In this document: piece by piece, positions 36,435 through 45,711 of the stretch
Position numbering within the stretch: the stretch's first letter is position 1
Layout of the letters: each line of letters begins with the position of its first letter
Origin: Novosphingobium lentum NBRC 107847
Lineage (GTDB): Bacteria > Pseudomonadota > Alphaproteobacteria > Sphingomonadales > Sphingomonadaceae
Length of the DNA stretch: 64,000 bases
Direction of reading: 5' to 3'
Assembly (NCBI RefSeq): GCF_001590965.1
Contig: NZ_BCTW01000023.1
Location: 1-64,000, forward strand
The notes under the pieces: model-generated
Database searches by the model: none
Told to the model about the DNA's origin: nothing
Seen by the model: the letters and a program-made list of their open reading frames with translations, nothing else
Position numbers and translations under genes: made by a program

Positions 36435-37907
36435 TCAGGCCGGCTGGCGACGGAACAGCACGCGGTCTTCGGGCCCGAACCCGCGCCGCCAGATGACGAG
36501 GCCGTAAATGCCCAGGATCGCCGGAATGCCGAGTACGAGCTCCAGCCACTCGGGCAGGAACTGCGCCAGCCAGCCCACGGTCACCGCTGGCCCGGCCGCC
36601 CAGATCAGCGCCCAGCGCCAGTTGTTGATCGGACGTTCGAGCACGCGCGACAGCAGCCGCGACTTGAACAGCGACGACAGTCCCAGCGTCAGCGCCAGCG
36701 CGGCGGCGGCAGCGGCCGCCTCGTACATCTGGTTGAAGCCCCAGCGGCTGGCGGTCTCGATCAGGCCGATGGTCAGTACCCATTGCAGCGCGATCGTGCC
36801 CAGGCTGATCCACAAGTTGCGCAGCGGCGCGACATAGATCAGCGCGGCCTCGCTGACGACGGCGGTGGCCGCGACCACTTCGGCGGCCAGCAGCAGCGCC
36901 AGCGCGCCGGTCCCGCCGACGAAGTTGGGCCCGACCAGGCCCATCACCGCGGTGCCCGGAATGCCGAGCGCCAGCGCGATCCCGGCTTGCGCGGCGGTGA
37001 TCCAGAAGCCGACCTGGCAGACCTGCCGGGCAATCGCGGCATAGTTGTGTTCCTGCAGGTTGCGCGTGATCACCGGCCCCAGGATCGGCTCGAAGCTGGT
37101 CTTGAGCTTTTGCGGCAGGCTGGCGACCTGTTGCGCGACGTAATAGACGCCGACCACTGCGGGCGAGGCATAGTGCCCCAGGATCGCGATATCGAGCTTG
37201 CGCGTGCCCCACTCCACCGCGTCGGCACCGGCCAGCGGCAGGTTGGCCAGCGCCAGCTGCGCCAGCGGCAGCGGCTTGGGCTTCCAGTGGTGCGGCAGGC
37301 CATAGCTTTTGAACAGCGGCACGAACGCGGTGAACATCGCGCCGAAGATCGACAGCACATACGCCACGATCAGCCCGCCATCGGGCAGCACGAACCACAG
37401 CACGCCCGCCGCGATCGACAGCGTCCACGGCTCGACGATGGCGCGCGCCCGCACCGTGGCGCCGACGTCGAACCGGTAGGCCAGCGCGGCCAGCGCGATG
37501 TCGCCCATCGCCAGCGGGAACACCGTGAGCGGGATCAGGCGCTCCAGCGGCGTGTAGTGGCCGCTGGGGAACATCGGTTCGGGAAACAGGTAGAGCAGCA
37601 GCGCCAGCACCAGCGACACCAGCGTCGACAGCAGCAGCGCATCGGCCACCACGCACGCGCCGGGGCGGTCGTCTTCCGCCAGTTGCTGGGCAAGGCCGCG
37701 CTTTTGCCCCAGCGTGGCCAGTTGCGCGGCGAGTTCGACCAGGATGATCGCCGACGCGAACCGCCCCAGCGCATCTGCACCGTACAGCCGTCCGGCGATG
37801 AACAGGAACGGCAGGCGCGCGGCCAGGCGCAGCAGGAAGCCGAAGAAGTTCGTCCGCCCCCCTTTGGCGAGCGCGGCGATATCGGTCTGTTCGTCGGCGA
37901 TGGCCAA
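36435..37907 (-). CDS. Polysaccharide flippase-like membrane protein (MOP superfamily)
   Basis: The 490-residue polytopic protein resembles the Wzx/PST group: GGRTNFFGFLLRLAARLPFLFIAGRLYG at the start, LDIAILGHYASPAVVGVYYVAQQVAS in the middle. Start is TTG at 37907, four bases after gpsA, so it is probably cotranscribed with tsaD-gpsA. It is far from the polysaccharide locus and its substrate is unknown; peptidoglycan, LPS or another lipid-linked glycan are all possible. Confidence 0.8.
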   Translation of the reverse strand: MAIADEQTDIAALAKGGRTNFFGFLLRLAARLPFLFIAGRLYGADALGRFASAIILVELAAQLATLGQKRGLAQQLAEDDRPGACVVADALLLSTLVSLVLALLLYLFPEPMFPSGHYTPLERLIPLTVFPLAMGDIALAALAYRFDVGATVRARAIVEPWTLSIAAGVLWFVLPDGGLIVAYVLSIFGAMFTAFVPLFKSYGLPHHWKPKPLPLAQLALANLPLAGADAVEWGTRKLDIAILGHYASPAVVGVYYVAQQVASLPQKLKTSFEPILGPVITRNLQEHNYAAIARQVCQVGFWITAAQAGIALALGIPGTAVMGLVGPNFVGGTGALALLLAAEVVAATAVVSEAALIYVAPLRNLWISLGTIALQWVLTIGLIETASRWGFNQMYEAAAAAAALALTLGLSSLFKSRLLSRVLERPINNWRWALIWAAGPAVTVGWLAQFLPEWLELVLGIPAILGIYGLVIWRRGFGPEDRVLFRRQPA

Positions 37908-37911
37908 GCCG

Positions 37912-38910
37912 CTATTCCGCGCGCAACGGGCGCGACAGCAGCCGCGCCACGACGTCGCGCGCAGGCACCGTGCCCGCGATCAGTGCGGCGACCGCCTCGA
38001 CAATGGGCATCGACACGCCGCGCGCCCGTGCGATTTCGGCCAGCACCGGCGCGGTGAATGCGCCTTCGGCCACGGTCGACTGGTCGGCCAGGATCGCGGC
38101 GGCGTTGCCGCCCTCGCCCAGCGCCTTGCCCAGCGAGAAGTTGCGGCTCGAGGTGGAGGAACACGTCAGCACGAGGTCGCCCAGCCCCGAAAGGCCCGAA
38201 AGGGTTTCCGCCTGCGCGCCCATCGCCAGCCCGAACCGCAGCATTTCGGCAAACCCCCGGCTGATCAGCGCCGCACGCGCGTTCTGTCCCAGCGCCAAGC
38301 CTTCCACGACGCCGCAGGCAATGGCCAGCACGTTTTTCACCGCGCCGCCGATTTCGGCACCGGTCACATCGTCGGAATAATAGGGCCGGAACGCAGGCCG
38401 CGCGATCGCTGCCGACAGCCGCTGCCACTGTTCTTCACCCTCTGCGCAAGCGAGCGTGACCGCCGTGGGCAGTCCGGCGGCGACTTCGTGCGCGAACGTC
38501 GGCCCGGACAGCACCGCCAGCCGACACCCCGGCGCGGCATCGCGCGCGACATCGGCCATCAGTCGACCGCTGCCCGCCTCGATCCCCTTGGCGCACAGCA
38601 CCAGGTCGCAATCGTTGCCGCGCGGGATGCTGCCCAGCACCGCGCCCAGATGCTGCGCGGGCGTGACCACCAGCAGCACTGCACGATCGCCCAATTCTGA
38701 AAGATCGCCGGTCGCGCGGATGCCGGGGTTGAGCGTGGCCGATGGCAGGAACAGGCCATTGCGGCGCTCACCGTTGATCTGCGCGACTAGGTCCGGCTCG
38801 CGCGCCCACAGCAGCACGTCGCGCCCGTCGCTGCTCAGCATCTGCGCCAGCGCGGTGCCCCAGGCGCCCGCGCCAACCACGCCGATGCGCGCTGCGTTCG
38901 CTGCCGTCAT
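37912..38910 (-). CDS. gpsA: Glycerol-3-phosphate dehydrogenase [NAD(P)+]
   Basis: The enzyme reduces dihydroxyacetone phosphate to sn-glycerol-3-phosphate for phospholipid synthesis. The 332-residue product has GVVGAGAWGTALAQ (NAD-binding GxGxxG), CAKGIEAGSGRLM, the catalytic-Lys region GGAVKNVLAIACGVVEGL and GLSGLGDLVLTCSS. Its ATG overlaps the tsaD stop (ATGA), indicating coupled translation. Confidence 0.96.
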   Translation of the reverse strand: MTAANAARIGVVGAGAWGTALAQMLSSDGRDVLLWAREPDLVAQINGERRNGLFLPSATLNPGIRATGDLSELGDRAVLLVVTPAQHLGAVLGSIPRGNDCDLVLCAKGIEAGSGRLMADVARDAAPGCRLAVLSGPTFAHEVAAGLPTAVTLACAEGEEQWQRLSAAIARPAFRPYYSDDVTGAEIGGAVKNVLAIACGVVEGLALGQNARAALISRGFAEMLRFGLAMGAQAETLSGLSGLGDLVLTCSSTSSRNFSLGKALGEGGNAAAILADQSTVAEGAFTAPVLAEIARARGVSMPIVEAVAALIAGTVPARDVVARLLSRPLRAE

Positions 38911-39965
38911 CCCTTCACTCCCGCCCCGCGCACCGGCGCCGCCTGTTCATCGAGCGGCCAGCGCGGCCGTGCGGGCAGGTCAAGCGGATCGCCGACCCGG
39001 CCGTTTTCCATGTGCCAGCGTTCCACCCCCGCCCAGCCGATCATCGCCGCGTTGTCGGTACACAGCACCGGCGGCGGCGCGACGAGGCGCAGGCCATGAT
39101 CCGCAGCCAGTGTCGCCAGCGCCCTGCGCAAGGCAGCGTTGGCGGCAACCCCGCCGGCCACAACCAGCGCGGAGACTTCGCCCGCCGCACCCAGCGCAAT
39201 GCGCGTGCGGTCGATCACGCAGTCGATCGCGGCCTGCTGGAACGATGCGGCGAGATCGGCCTTGCCATGCTGCCCCGCAAGCTGCGCGCGCATGACCGCG
39301 CTTTTCAGCCCGGCGAACGAGAAGTGCGGTTCCCCGCTGCCCACCAGCGGGCGCGGCAGCGGCACGGCGCGCGGATCGCCCTCGCGCGCCAGCCGCTCCA
39401 CCGCCGGGCCGCCGGGATAGCCCAGCCCGAGGATCTTGGCGGTCTTGTCGAACGCTTCGCCCAGCGCATCGTCGATCGTTGTCGCCAGTCGCCGGTATTG
39501 CCCGACCCCGCCCACTTCAAGCAGCTGGCAATGCCCGCCAGAGACCAGCAGCAGCAGATAGGGGAATTCCAGCGTGGGATCGGCAAGGCGCGGTGACAAC
39601 GCGTGGCCTTCAAGATGGTTGATCGCCAGCAGTGGCTTGCCCGTGGCCATCGCCAGCGCCTTGCCCGTGACCAGCCCGACCATCACGCCGCCGATCAGTC
39701 CGGGCCCGGCGGTCGCCGCGATCGCGTCCATCGCGTCGAGCGAAAGGCCCGCATCGGCAAGCACTTGCGCGATCAGCGGGCTGAGGATTTCGGCATGCGC
39801 GCGCGCCGCGATTTCGGGGACCACGCCGCCGTAAGGGCGGTGCGCGGCATCCTGCGAAGCGATGCGCTGCGCCACGATGCGCGTGTCGAGCCGATCCCCA
39901 TCGCTGTCGACGATCGCCGCAGCGGTTTCGTCGCAACTGGATTCTATGCCGAGGATCAGCGCCAT
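38907..39965 (-). CDS. tsaD: tRNA N6-adenosine threonylcarbamoyltransferase TsaD
   Basis: TsaD transfers threonylcarbamoyl to A37 of ANN-decoding tRNAs. The 352-residue product starts MALILGIESSCDETAAAIVD and carries the metal-binding NHLEGHALSPRL (HxExH) motif, LLLVSGGHCQL and ASFQQAAIDCVIDR. AGGGAA lies 8 nt before the ATG at 39965. It diverges from hemC across 45 bp and is translationally coupled to gpsA. Confidence 0.96.
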   Translation of the reverse strand: MALILGIESSCDETAAAIVDSDGDRLDTRIVAQRIASQDAAHRPYGGVVPEIAARAHAEILSPLIAQVLADAGLSLDAMDAIAATAGPGLIGGVMVGLVTGKALAMATGKPLLAINHLEGHALSPRLADPTLEFPYLLLLVSGGHCQLLEVGGVGQYRRLATTIDDALGEAFDKTAKILGLGYPGGPAVERLAREGDPRAVPLPRPLVGSGEPHFSFAGLKSAVMRAQLAGQHGKADLAASFQQAAIDCVIDRTRIALGAAGEVSALVVAGGVAANAALRRALATLAADHGLRLVAPPPVLCTDNAAMIGWAGVERWHMENGRVGDPLDLPARPRWPLDEQAAPVRGAGVKG

Positions 39966-40010
39966 GCGAGGGTTTCCCTGAAGGAGATTGCCGATTAGGG
40001 CAAGCATCGC

Positions 40011-40940
40011 ATGGTCACGCTTCGTCTCGGAACCCGCCGCTCGCCGCTCGCCCTCGCCCAGGCGGAGGAAGCGCGCGCGCGCCTGTGCGCCGCGCACGGC
40101 TGGCCGGTCGATGCCATCGAACTGGTCACGGTGATCGCCAGCGGCGACCGCGTGCAGGATCGCCCGCTGGCCGAAATCGGCGGCAAGGCGTTGTGGACCA
40201 AGGAACTGGACGAAGCGCTGCGCGATCATCGCATCGATTTCGCGGTCCATTCGATGAAGGATGTCGAGACGATCCGGCCCGACGATTTCGCGATAGCCGC
40301 CGTGCTGCCGCGCGCCGACGTGCGCGATGTGCTGGTGGGCGCGGCCAGCGTCGCCGCGATACCGCCGGGCAGCCGGGTGGGGACCAGCGCACCGCGCCGC
40401 GCCGCGCAGATGCTCCATGCGCGGCCCGACCTGACCATCGTCGGGTTTCGCGGCAACGTCGCCACGCGGCTGGCCAAGCTGCAGGCGGGCGAGGCCGACG
40501 TGACGTTGCTGGCCGCTGCCGGGCTGGAACGGCTGGGCGAGACGGGGGTCGGCACGCCGCTGCACGCCGGGGACTGGCTGCCTGCGCCCGCCCAAGGTGC
40601 GATCGGGATCGAATGCCTGGCCGGGCGAACCGACGTGCGCGACTTGCTCACCGCAATCGACCACGCCCCCAGCCACGCCGCGATCCGCGCCGAGCGTGCG
40701 CTGCTTGCCGCGTTGGGCGGGAACTGCCACAGCCCGATTGCGGTGCTGACTCATGCCGATGGCGATACGCTGACACTGCGCGCCGCGCTGTTCAGCCCCG
40801 ACGGCAGCTTGCGCACCGAGGCACAGAGCACGTTCGCGCTGTCCGATGGCGAAGCGCCCGCACGGCTGGCCGCCGACCTGCTCGAACAGGCGCCCGAGGG
40901 TATCCGCATCCACTTCGCAGGCCCCGCGCTGACCGGATGA
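40011..40940 (+). CDS. hemC: Porphobilinogen deaminase (hydroxymethylbilane synthase)
   Basis: The enzyme joins four porphobilinogens into hydroxymethylbilane for haem synthesis. The 309-residue product has RLGTRRSPLALAQAEEAR, the basic binding region TSAPRRAAQMLH, FRGNVATRLAKL and GGNCHSPIAV, whose Cys carries the dipyrromethane cofactor. Overlaps hemD by ATGA. Confidence 0.96.
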   Translation: MVTLRLGTRRSPLALAQAEEARARLCAAHGWPVDAIELVTVIASGDRVQDRPLAEIGGKALWTKELDEALRDHRIDFAVHSMKDVETIRPDDFAIAAVLPRADVRDVLVGAASVAAIPPGSRVGTSAPRRAAQMLHARPDLTIVGFRGNVATRLAKLQAGEADVTLLAAAGLERLGETGVGTPLHAGDWLPAPAQGAIGIECLAGRTDVRDLLTAIDHAPSHAAIRAERALLAALGGNCHSPIAVLTHADGDTLTLRAALFSPDGSLRTEAQSTFALSDGEAPARLAADLLEQAPEGIRIHFAGPALTG

Positions 40941-41620
40941 GCGATCGCCCGCTGATCGTCGTGCGGCCCGAACCGGGATTTGCGACCACGCTCGCCGCCG
41001 CGCGCGAAGCCGGGCTTGCCGCATACGGCCAGCCGCTTTTCCGCATCGAGCCGGTTCTCTGGCAAGCGCCGCCGCCGTCCGGATATGCCGGGCTGCTGGT
41101 CGGCAGCGCGAACGTGTTCCGGCATGGCGGGAAGCAGCTGGCCGGTCTCGCCTCCCTGCCGGTCATGGCGGTGGGGGATACGACTGCGCAGGCCGCGCGC
41201 GACGCCGGGTTCGTCGTGACACGGACCGGCAACGGCGGCCTCGACGCGCTGGCAGGCACTCTGCCGCCGGGTCATTATGTGCGGCTGGCCGGAGAGCGCC
41301 ACGTCGCGCTGGTGCTGCCCGAGGGCGTCACGGTCGATACCCTGATCGTCTATGCGGCGCGCCCCGTCGCCATCGCGGCGCCCCTGGCAGCGCTGCTGGC
41401 CGCCCCGTGCGTGGTGCTGCTGCATTCGGCCGAGGCGGCGCGGCACGTTGCGCACGAGTGCGATCGCATCGGCATCGCGCGCGCCAATGTGCAACTGGCC
41501 TGCCTCGCGCCGCGCATTGCCGCAGCGGCCGGAACCGGCTGGCATACCGTTGCCAGTGCCGGCCGGCGCGACGATGCCGCACTGCTGGCGCTCGCCCGGC
41601 AAATGTGCCAGACACCGTGA
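40937..41620 (+). CDS. hemD: Uroporphyrinogen-III synthase
   Basis: The 227-residue product is assigned mostly from position: its ATG overlaps the hemC stop, as in most alphaproteobacteria. Sequence marks of the weakly conserved HemD family are PLIVVRPEPGFATTLAAARE at the start, GLLVGSANVFRHGG, PVMAVGDTTAQAARDAGF and VLLHSAEAARHV. The enzyme cyclises hydroxymethylbilane with inversion of ring D. Length is in the expected range. Confidence 0.85.
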   Translation: MSDRPLIVVRPEPGFATTLAAAREAGLAAYGQPLFRIEPVLWQAPPPSGYAGLLVGSANVFRHGGKQLAGLASLPVMAVGDTTAQAARDAGFVVTRTGNGGLDALAGTLPPGHYVRLAGERHVALVLPEGVTVDTLIVYAARPVAIAAPLAALLAAPCVVLLHSAEAARHVAHECDRIGIARANVQLACLAPRIAAAAGTGWHTVASAGRRDDAALLALARQMCQTP

Positions 41621-41650
41621 CACGGGCCCCCACGGATAACACGAACAACG

Positions 41651-42580
41651 ATGCAGGATGATCGATACAGCCAACCGGCGCGGGTGCCATCGCGCGGAAA
41701 AGGCGGACGCTCCCTGGCAGCGATCATCGCCGCTGTGCTTGTGCTGGGCGCAGCCGGGCTGGCCTATTCGGGCTGGCGCAACGGATGGATCGCGTTCGAC
41801 CAGCCCAAGGCCGGGCCGCCTGCCGTGCAGCAACTGGCGACGACGCCCGTACCGGCTTCCCCCGCCGTCGCAGCCAGCACCGCCGCCGCCACCCCGGCAC
41901 TCGACGACATGACCGCACGCGTCGCAGTGCTCGAACAGCGCCTGGCCAATCTCAATCTTCAGGCCAGCACGGCCGAAGGTCAGGCGGGCCATGCCGAAGC
42001 GCTGCTGATCGCTTTCGCCACGCGCCGTGCCATCGAACGCGGCCAGCCGCTGGGCTACCTGACCGACCAGTTGCGCCTGCGCTTCGGCAATGCCCAGCCC
42101 GCTGCGGTCGATCGGTTGCTGCAGGCGGCAAACCGACCGCAGACGCTCGACATGCTGCGCGAGGATCTGACCCGGATCGGGCCCGACCTTGTCGGAAGCT
42201 CGGCGCAGGAAAGCGGTCTCGGCTGGATCAGGCAGCAAGTGAGCGAACTGTTCGTGATCCGCCGCGACGATGCCGCAGCGGCCGCCCCCGCAGCCCGGCT
42301 CGAACGCGCGCTGCAGTTCGTCGGCGGCAATCGCATCGATGCGGCGATCGACGAAGTCACGCGGCTTCCCGGCCATGTCGCAGCGCAAGCGTGGCTGACC
42401 CGCGCGCGCGATTACGTGACGACGCAGAAGGCGCTCGACCAGATCGAGACCGTGGCGCTGCTCGCACCGCAAGCCGCGCCGGCAGCGGCCGCGCCACCGG
42501 CACCGGCGCCAGTTCCGGAAGCCGCGCCGTCCGCTGCGCCAACGACGGCCCCGACCGACGGGGCTTCTGGCACCACCTGA
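41651..42580 (+). CDS. Mic60/mitofilin-like membrane protein
   Basis: The 309-residue product has one membrane helix (~22-42, LAAIIAAVLVLGAAGLAYSG), a Pro/Ala linker, a coiled-coil start (DDMTARVAVLEQRLANLNLQ) and a helical C-terminal region with RARDYVTTQKALDQIE, followed by an Ala/Pro-rich tail. Alphaproteobacterial Mic60 homologues, which shape inner-membrane folds, are typically encoded beside hemC/hemD, as here. Sequence similarity is low, so context carries much of the assignment. Confidence 0.7.
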   Translation: MQDDRYSQPARVPSRGKGGRSLAAIIAAVLVLGAAGLAYSGWRNGWIAFDQPKAGPPAVQQLATTPVPASPAVAASTAAATPALDDMTARVAVLEQRLANLNLQASTAEGQAGHAEALLIAFATRRAIERGQPLGYLTDQLRLRFGNAQPAAVDRLLQAANRPQTLDMLREDLTRIGPDLVGSSAQESGLGWIRQQVSELFVIRRDDAAAAAPAARLERALQFVGGNRIDAAIDEVTRLPGHVAAQAWLTRARDYVTTQKALDQIETVALLAPQAAPAAAAPPAPAPVPEAAPSAAPTTAPTDGASGTT

Positions 42581-42619
42581 TCGCAGGGTTGTCCGCAGTC
42601 TGGCTTGCGAGAGTGGCCG

Positions 42620-43882
42620 TCAGCTCTTGAGCAGTTCGGGCAAAGCCCCGCTCATGCCGCGCGCCTCGTCCATGAACCAGCGTTTGAGCGGCGGCATGCG
42701 CTGCACGCCCGCCATGCCCAGCCGCCGGATCGCCGAGGGCAGCTTCCCCGGCAGGCCGAACAGCCGGGTCAGGCTGTCGGTCGCGGCGGCGACCATGAAT
42801 GTATCGGCCGCGCGCCAGCGTTCATAACGCGCCAGCACCTGCGCATCGCCGGGGTCGAGGCCCAGCCGCGCGCCATCCGACAGCACCTCGACCAGCGCCG
42901 CCACATCGCGCAGGCCCACGTTGAGGCCCTGCCCCGCGATCGGGTGCAGCCCGTGCGCGGCATCGCCAACCAGCGCCAGCCGGTCCTCGGTCAGCTTGAC
43001 CGTGTGATGGAAATTGAGCGGGTACGACGACCGCGGCGCGGCCAGCCGGATTTCGCCGAACACGCTGCCCATGCGCTTTTCGATTTCGGCCAGGAACGCG
43101 CGGTCGGACATCGCAAGTACACCCGCTGCATCCTTTTCCGCCACGGTCCACACCAGCGCGGAACGGTGCGATCCGTCCGCATCGTCGAGCAAGGGCAGCA
43201 GCGCAAACGGCCCGGCAGGATAGAAGATTTCCCACGCCACGTTGTCATGCGGCTGTTCGTGGAACAGCCCGCCGATGATCGCGCGGTGGCCGTAACCCCA
43301 GCGCGCCGGGTGGAACCCCGCCTCGTCGCGCGTGGGCGAGGCGCGGCCTTCGGCGCCCACCAGCAAGCGGCCCTTCAGCACCCGGCCATCGGCCAGCGAG
43401 GCGCTGACGCCATGCGCGCCGCGTTCGCGCGCGACGACGCGGGCGTTGGGGTGGAACGTGATCGCCGGTTCGCGCGCGGCGGCGGCGTACATCGCGATGC
43501 GCAAATCGCGGTTGGCGTACATCCGGCCAAGCGAGCCGTCCTCGGGCCCCGGGCGGAAATCGATCCGGCCCGGCTTCATCGCGTCGGTCACCGCGATGGC
43601 GTCGATCGGGCAGCCCTTGGGCGCCAGTTCGTCGGCCATGCCGAAATGCGTGTACAGGTTCCAGCTCGCGGTCGAGATGGCTGAGGCGCGCCCATCGAAG
43701 CCATCGGCGGTGACCGAAGCCGGGTCGGCGGAATCGACCACGTGGCTGGTGAGCCCCGCCTTGGCGAGCCCGATCGCCAGTGTCATGCCGACCAACCCGC
43801 CACCCAGGATCACCACGTCGGCGATGGCGGTCGGGTGGTCGGCGGCGTCAGCCGGTTCGGTCGTTTCGGTTGTTACGTTCAT
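42620..43882 (-). CDS. UbiH/UbiF/COQ6-family FAD-dependent monooxygenase
   Basis: The 420-residue product is an aromatic-ring hydroxylase of the ubiquinone-synthesis type. It shows ADVVILGGGLVGMTLAIGL (FAD-binding GxGxxG), LLVGAEGRASPTR (the DG-motif position reads EG here) and LVGDAAHGLHPIAGQGLNVG, the C-terminal GD motif. Which ring carbon it hydroxylates cannot be told. Its start overlaps the stop of the alkaline phosphatase gene on the same strand by one base. Confidence 0.88.
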   Translation of the reverse strand: MNVTTETTEPADAADHPTAIADVVILGGGLVGMTLAIGLAKAGLTSHVVDSADPASVTADGFDGRASAISTASWNLYTHFGMADELAPKGCPIDAIAVTDAMKPGRIDFRPGPEDGSLGRMYANRDLRIAMYAAAAREPAITFHPNARVVARERGAHGVSASLADGRVLKGRLLVGAEGRASPTRDEAGFHPARWGYGHRAIIGGLFHEQPHDNVAWEIFYPAGPFALLPLLDDADGSHRSALVWTVAEKDAAGVLAMSDRAFLAEIEKRMGSVFGEIRLAAPRSSYPLNFHHTVKLTEDRLALVGDAAHGLHPIAGQGLNVGLRDVAALVEVLSDGARLGLDPGDAQVLARYERWRAADTFMVAAATDSLTRLFGLPGKLPSAIRRLGMAGVQRMPPLKRWFMDEARGMSGALPELLKS

Positions 43883-45588
43883 CAGCTACCCTTGCAGCTG
43901 TCTTCTGCACCCGCGTCAAGATCGAGGCAACGTCCGTCGAACGAACCGGCGACAACTGGCAGTCCGATCTGTGCCGCGAGCGTGGGGGCAATGTCCACCG
44001 TCTCGACCGCGCTGGGCTGTTCGAACCCGGCCATGCCCTTGCGCCAGAACAGCATCGGCACGCGGCGATCGTAGTCCCACGGGCTGCCGTGCGTCGCGAC
44101 GTAACCCGGCCGGGCCTGCGGGATCGGCACGATGCCGCGCTTCAGCAGCACCACGAAGTCGCCCGAACGCGGCGCATAGTACGAAGCGCGCGCGCGCTGA
44201 ATCAGCGACCAGGTTTCGGGCGAACCCGTCGGCATCGGTTCCGCCGCCAGCTCTTCGGCAGACAGCACGGCGGCGACTTGCGGCTGCGCGGCCAGTTCGC
44301 GCTTCGCCTCGACGATCACGTCGTGCTTCTGCGCGGGCGTCAGCGTCCGGTCGATCCAGTAGTCGCCCGCCGGGCCTTCGGCGAGCAGCAGCGGCGCGGT
44401 CGTCGCCATCCCCAGCCGGGTCGCGATCGCCTTGCCCAGCGCATCGGGCACCAGCGCGGCATCGGCGCGCGCGGCGATGGGCAGCGCCTGCTGGTCGAGC
44501 CGTTCGGGCAAGTCGAACCCGCCATGATCGGCCGTCAGCACCACGAGGTAGTCGACCCCGCGCTTGTCGAGCTGCGTGAAAAAGTCACCCAGCGCAAGAT
44601 CGAGCTGGGTCAGCTGGATGCACATTTCCGCGCCCTCGGTGCCGGTGGCGTGGCCGATGTAATCGGTGGCGGACAGGCTTACCGCCAGCAGATCGGGCGC
44701 GGTGCCCTGGCCCAGCTTCTGCTCGTCGACCAGCCGCGTCGCCAGTTCGAGCGTCGCGCGATCGAGCCGGGGCGAGACGCGGTACGACGTCGCATCGCCC
44801 TTCGCCATCGGCAGGTGGGTGTTGCCCACGGTCACCCCGTTGGCCACGACGGGACGATCGAATGCACCGCACCACCCCGGCACCGGGTACCCCGGAGAAC
44901 CGGCGCCGAGCTGCTTGGCGATCACCGCGTTTTCCGCCACGGCGGTCGGCCCGAGCACCTTGCCGTCGAGCGTGGTGAACGCATTGCTCTTCCACCAGTA
45001 GACCTGATCGATGTTGTGGCCGCCCATCATCAGCGCGGCGCGATCCTTGCCCGACACGGCGATGTTGCGGCTGGCCGGATTGGCCTGCTTCATCCGCTCG
45101 CCCAGCGTGGGCACGAGCAGATGCCCGACCGAGGCGACATAGTCCTTGGGATCGGCGGCGGCGCGCGTCTCGTCTTCGGCGCAATAGACCGACTTCTTGG
45201 CGCGCGCGACCGACTGGTCGAACCAGTTGTTGGCAATGATGCCGGTGCGCGCGGGATGGTCGCCGGTGAGAATCGTGGAGTGGCCCGGGCACGTCTCGGT
45301 CGCGGCATGGCTCTGGTATCCGGCGGGGAACACCGCGCCGGTCAGCAGGCGGGCAAAGCCGCCGGTGAAGTGCGTGCGGTATTGCGCGAACAGGTCGGCC
45401 GAGAACTGGTCGATGGCGATCGCCACCACCAGCCGGGGGGCACCGTGCGGGGTGGCGGCAGATGGTGCCGATGCCGGGTGCGACGCGGGTCTCGTCGCCG
45501 ATTTCGCCATGGCGGGTGCGAGGAACAGCATGGAGGCCGCCGCAGCGACCGGCGCGGCCAGCAGCATGGCGCGTTTGCGAAGGATCAT
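43882..45588 (-). CDS. PhoK/PafA-type secreted alkaline phosphatase
   Basis: The 568-residue product has a signal peptide (MILRKRAMLLAAPVAAAASM to PAMA) and the type-I phosphodiesterase/alkaline phosphatase fold: metal-binding Asp in VVAIAIDQFSADL, nucleophile Thr in AATETCPGHSTILTG, VSLSATDYIGHATG and VVLTADHGGFDLPE. The Thr-nucleophile arrangement matches the SPAP/PhoK enzymes described from sphingomonads, which release phosphate outside the cytoplasm. No Pho box was identified upstream. Confidence 0.9.
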   Translation of the reverse strand: MILRKRAMLLAAPVAAAASMLFLAPAMAKSATRPASHPASAPSAATPHGAPRLVVAIAIDQFSADLFAQYRTHFTGGFARLLTGAVFPAGYQSHAATETCPGHSTILTGDHPARTGIIANNWFDQSVARAKKSVYCAEDETRAAADPKDYVASVGHLLVPTLGERMKQANPASRNIAVSGKDRAALMMGGHNIDQVYWWKSNAFTTLDGKVLGPTAVAENAVIAKQLGAGSPGYPVPGWCGAFDRPVVANGVTVGNTHLPMAKGDATSYRVSPRLDRATLELATRLVDEQKLGQGTAPDLLAVSLSATDYIGHATGTEGAEMCIQLTQLDLALGDFFTQLDKRGVDYLVVLTADHGGFDLPERLDQQALPIAARADAALVPDALGKAIATRLGMATTAPLLLAEGPAGDYWIDRTLTPAQKHDVIVEAKRELAAQPQVAAVLSAEELAAEPMPTGSPETWSLIQRARASYYAPRSGDFVVLLKRGIVPIPQARPGYVATHGSPWDYDRRVPMLFWRKGMAGFEQPSAVETVDIAPTLAAQIGLPVVAGSFDGRCLDLDAGAEDSCKGS

Positions 45589-45711
45589 GGTGCGACTGTC
45601 TCCGATACGGGCGAACTGGACTTGGGTCCCGGCCGCTTCTAGATGCCGTGCATGGCCTTGCCGTGTTGCACGCGCAAGACCCGCGCCGCTCTCTTTTTTC
45701 CGGGTCGATCC

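Noticed and set aside
36201..38057. 618-codon plus-strand frame opposite the flippase gene
   Set aside because: Gln/Arg/Ala-rich shadow of the minus-strand coding sequence with no recognisable domain.
39966..41024. In-frame extension making tsaD 705 codons long
   Set aside because: The extension lies antisense to hemC; true TsaD starts at MALILGIESSCDET with a ribosome site.
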